This document shows, piece by piece, positions 62,840-64,000 of a DNA stretch of 64,000 nucleotides. The stretch is from Pseudomonas viridiflava. GTDB taxonomy: Bacteria > Pseudomonadota > Gammaproteobacteria > Pseudomonadales > Pseudomonadaceae. The notes beneath the pieces were generated by a model. That model was not told the DNA's origin and did no database searches. It was given only the letters and a program-made list of their open reading frames with translations. The position numbers and the translations under genes were made by a program. Where the stretch lies: contig UVIF01000016.1 of the NCBI GenBank assembly GCA_900596015.1, positions 62,001-126,000 on the forward strand. The letters run 5' to 3'. How positions within the stretch are numbered: position 1 is the first letter of the stretch; each line of letters begins with the position of its first letter.

Positions 62840-64000
62840 TCAGCTTTCGCTGGCCACGCTCGACTTGCGTCGCGGAATTCCCAAGCGCTGGCGACGCTCC
62901 CACAGGCACTTGCGGCTGACGCCCAATTTGCGCGCCAGTTCGGTCTCGGTCATGTGGTCTTGATGCTCCAGCACGAAGTGCTGAAAGTAATCTTCCAGGG
63001 AGAGATCTTCGGTAGGATCGTGGGCCGTATTGTTCGCCCCGTTCTGCTGGGAAGGCAGGCCAACGAAGTCGTCGGTGTCCTGCAGGTCGGCCAGTTCGAT
63101 GTCGATGCCCAGCAACTCGGCCGATATCTCGGTGCTCTCGCTGAGGATCACCGAGCGCTCGACGGCATTTTCCAGTTCGCGCACGTTACCTGGCCACGAA
63201 TACTGACGAATCGCCTGCTCGGCGTCGGCGGCGAAACGCAGGTCGGTACGTCCGATCCGGGCGCTCTGGCGAATCAGGAACGCCTTGGCAATTTCTCCGA
63301 CATCGGCGCCGCGCTCGCGCAGCGGGGGCAACTTCAAGGCAATCACGTGCAGTCGGTAGTAGAGGTCCTCGCGGAACTGCCCCAGCTTGGCCAGGCTTTT
63401 CAGGTCCCGGTGGGTTGCGGCAATCAGGCGAACGTCGACTTTCTGCGACTGCACCGAACCCACGCGGCGAATCTCGCCTTCCTGCAGCACGCGAAGCAAG
63501 CGCGCCTGGGCCTCGAGGGGCAACTCGCCGATCTCGTCGAGAAACAGCGTTCCGCCATCGGCAGCCTCGACCAGACCGGCGCGTCCGGCGCTCGCGCCGG
63601 TGAACGCACCTTTCTCGTGACCGAAGAGTTCGGATTCGATCAGTGTTTCCGGGATCGCCGCACAGTTCACCGAGATCATCGGCGCCTTCGCACGTTTGGA
63701 CAGGTTGTGCAGTGCCCGCGCGACCAGCTCCTTGCCGGTGCCGGACTCACCCTGGATGAGCACGTTCGAATCGGTCGGGGCGACCTTGCGAATCTTGCTG
63801 TAGAGATCCTGCATGGGCGGGCAGGAGCCGATGATACCGATATCGCCATTGGCATTCTGCGCGGCGGGCTTTTCCGCGCCGGCCTTGTTCGCCGGGCGCT
63901 CTGCCGCTGCCGCGGGTGCGTTCTGGCGATCGCGCAGGATGCGCGCGGCGGCCTGCAGCATTTCATCGTGGTCGAAGGGCTTGGCGATGTAGTCGACCGC
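62840..64000 (-). CDS. cbrB: sigma-54 response regulator CbrB (N-terminal part beyond the window)
   Basis: The visible 386 residues hold the end of the receiver domain ([14 protein letters not shown]), a linker rich in Ala, the AAA+ domain with GESGTGKE, the sigma-54 contact loop GAFTGA and Walker [15 protein letters not shown], and a C-terminal Fis-type helix-turn-helix ([23 protein letters not shown]). CbrB with sensor CbrA controls carbon-nitrogen balance and activates crcZ, which lies just downstream together with a CbrB site. The reading frame is open to position 64000, and the start is outside. Confidence 0.95.
   Translation of the reverse strand, partial: AVDYIAKPFDHDEMLQAAARILRDRQNAPAAAAERPANKAGAEKPAAQNANGDIGIIGSCPPMQDLYSKIRKVAPTDSNVLIQGESGTGKELVARALHNLSKRAKAPMISVNCAAIPETLIESELFGHEKGAFTGASAGRAGLVEAADGGTLFLDEIGELPLEAQARLLRVLQEGEIRRVGSVQSQKVDVRLIAATHRDLKSLAKLGQFREDLYYRLHVIALKLPPLRERGADVGEIAKAFLIRQSARIGRTDLRFAADAEQAIRQYSWPGNVRELENAVERSVILSESTEISAELLGIDIELADLQDTDDFVGLPSQQNGANNTAHDPTEDLSLEDYFQHFVLEHQDHMTETELARKLGVSRKCLWERRQRLGIPRRKSSVASES

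Overview
The window is chromosomal DNA of a Pseudomonas species of the putida/fluorescens type. The gene order rimP-nusA-infB-rbfA-truB-rpsO-pnp behind an initiator tRNA, the block grpE-dnaK-dnaJ-dapB-carA-carB-greA, pcnB next to a CrcZ-like RNA next to cbrB, REP-type repeats, and strong codon bias with long antisense shadow frames all point there. No species name can be fixed from the sequence alone.

Region 1 (1 to about 16,950) is a genomic island at the 3' end of the tmRNA gene ssrA (16954-17346, minus strand), with a P4-type tyrosine integrase (15513-16769) next to the junction. The island continues past the left edge of the window. It carries the tail of a BREX-like phage-defence locus (a DUF932 protein, a DUF262/DUF1524 GmrSD-like nuclease, PglZ and BrxL), a RadC-like JAMM protein with a small membrane protein, a zinc-ribbon/glycine-zipper protein, a translationally coupled pair of an NdpA (NA37)-like protein and a RelA/SpoT-domain nucleotide pyrophosphokinase, and a 1331-residue protein with a Cap4/DUF4297-like nuclease domain, an nSTAND3-type NTPase and HEAT-like repeats. 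The NdpA-RelA/SpoT pair is the best candidate for an undescribed system.

Region 2 (17,400-25,050) holds a small periplasmic protein, a lactate permease with its divergent GntR regulator and a perfect operator palindrome (but no lactate dehydrogenase genes), smpB, ratA, rnfH, bamE, a cysteine-free fur, and recN behind a LexA box.

Region 3 (25,150-42,020) holds the heat-shock genes grpE, dnaK and dnaJ with two sigma-32 promoters, then dapB, a carA leader with a hairpin inside a short open frame, carA (TTG start), carB, greA, yhbY, rlmE, ftsH, folP, glmM, tpiA and secG.

Region 4 (42,074-51,260) is the translation and RNA-metabolism cluster: tRNA-Leu(GAG), initiator tRNA-fMet, rimP, nusA, infB, rbfA, truB, rpsO and pnp.

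Region 5 (51,300-64,000) starts with a BON-domain periplasmic protein behind what looks like a complete sigma-54 control region (two palindromes, an IHF site, a -24/-12 promoter). It continues on the minus strand with DUF2845 and DUF748 proteins, an RlmI-like methyltransferase, pgi, panC, panB, folK and pcnB, then the carbon-catabolite-repression RNA crcZ with its own sigma-54 promoter and CbrB palindrome, and the 3' part of cbrB at the right edge.
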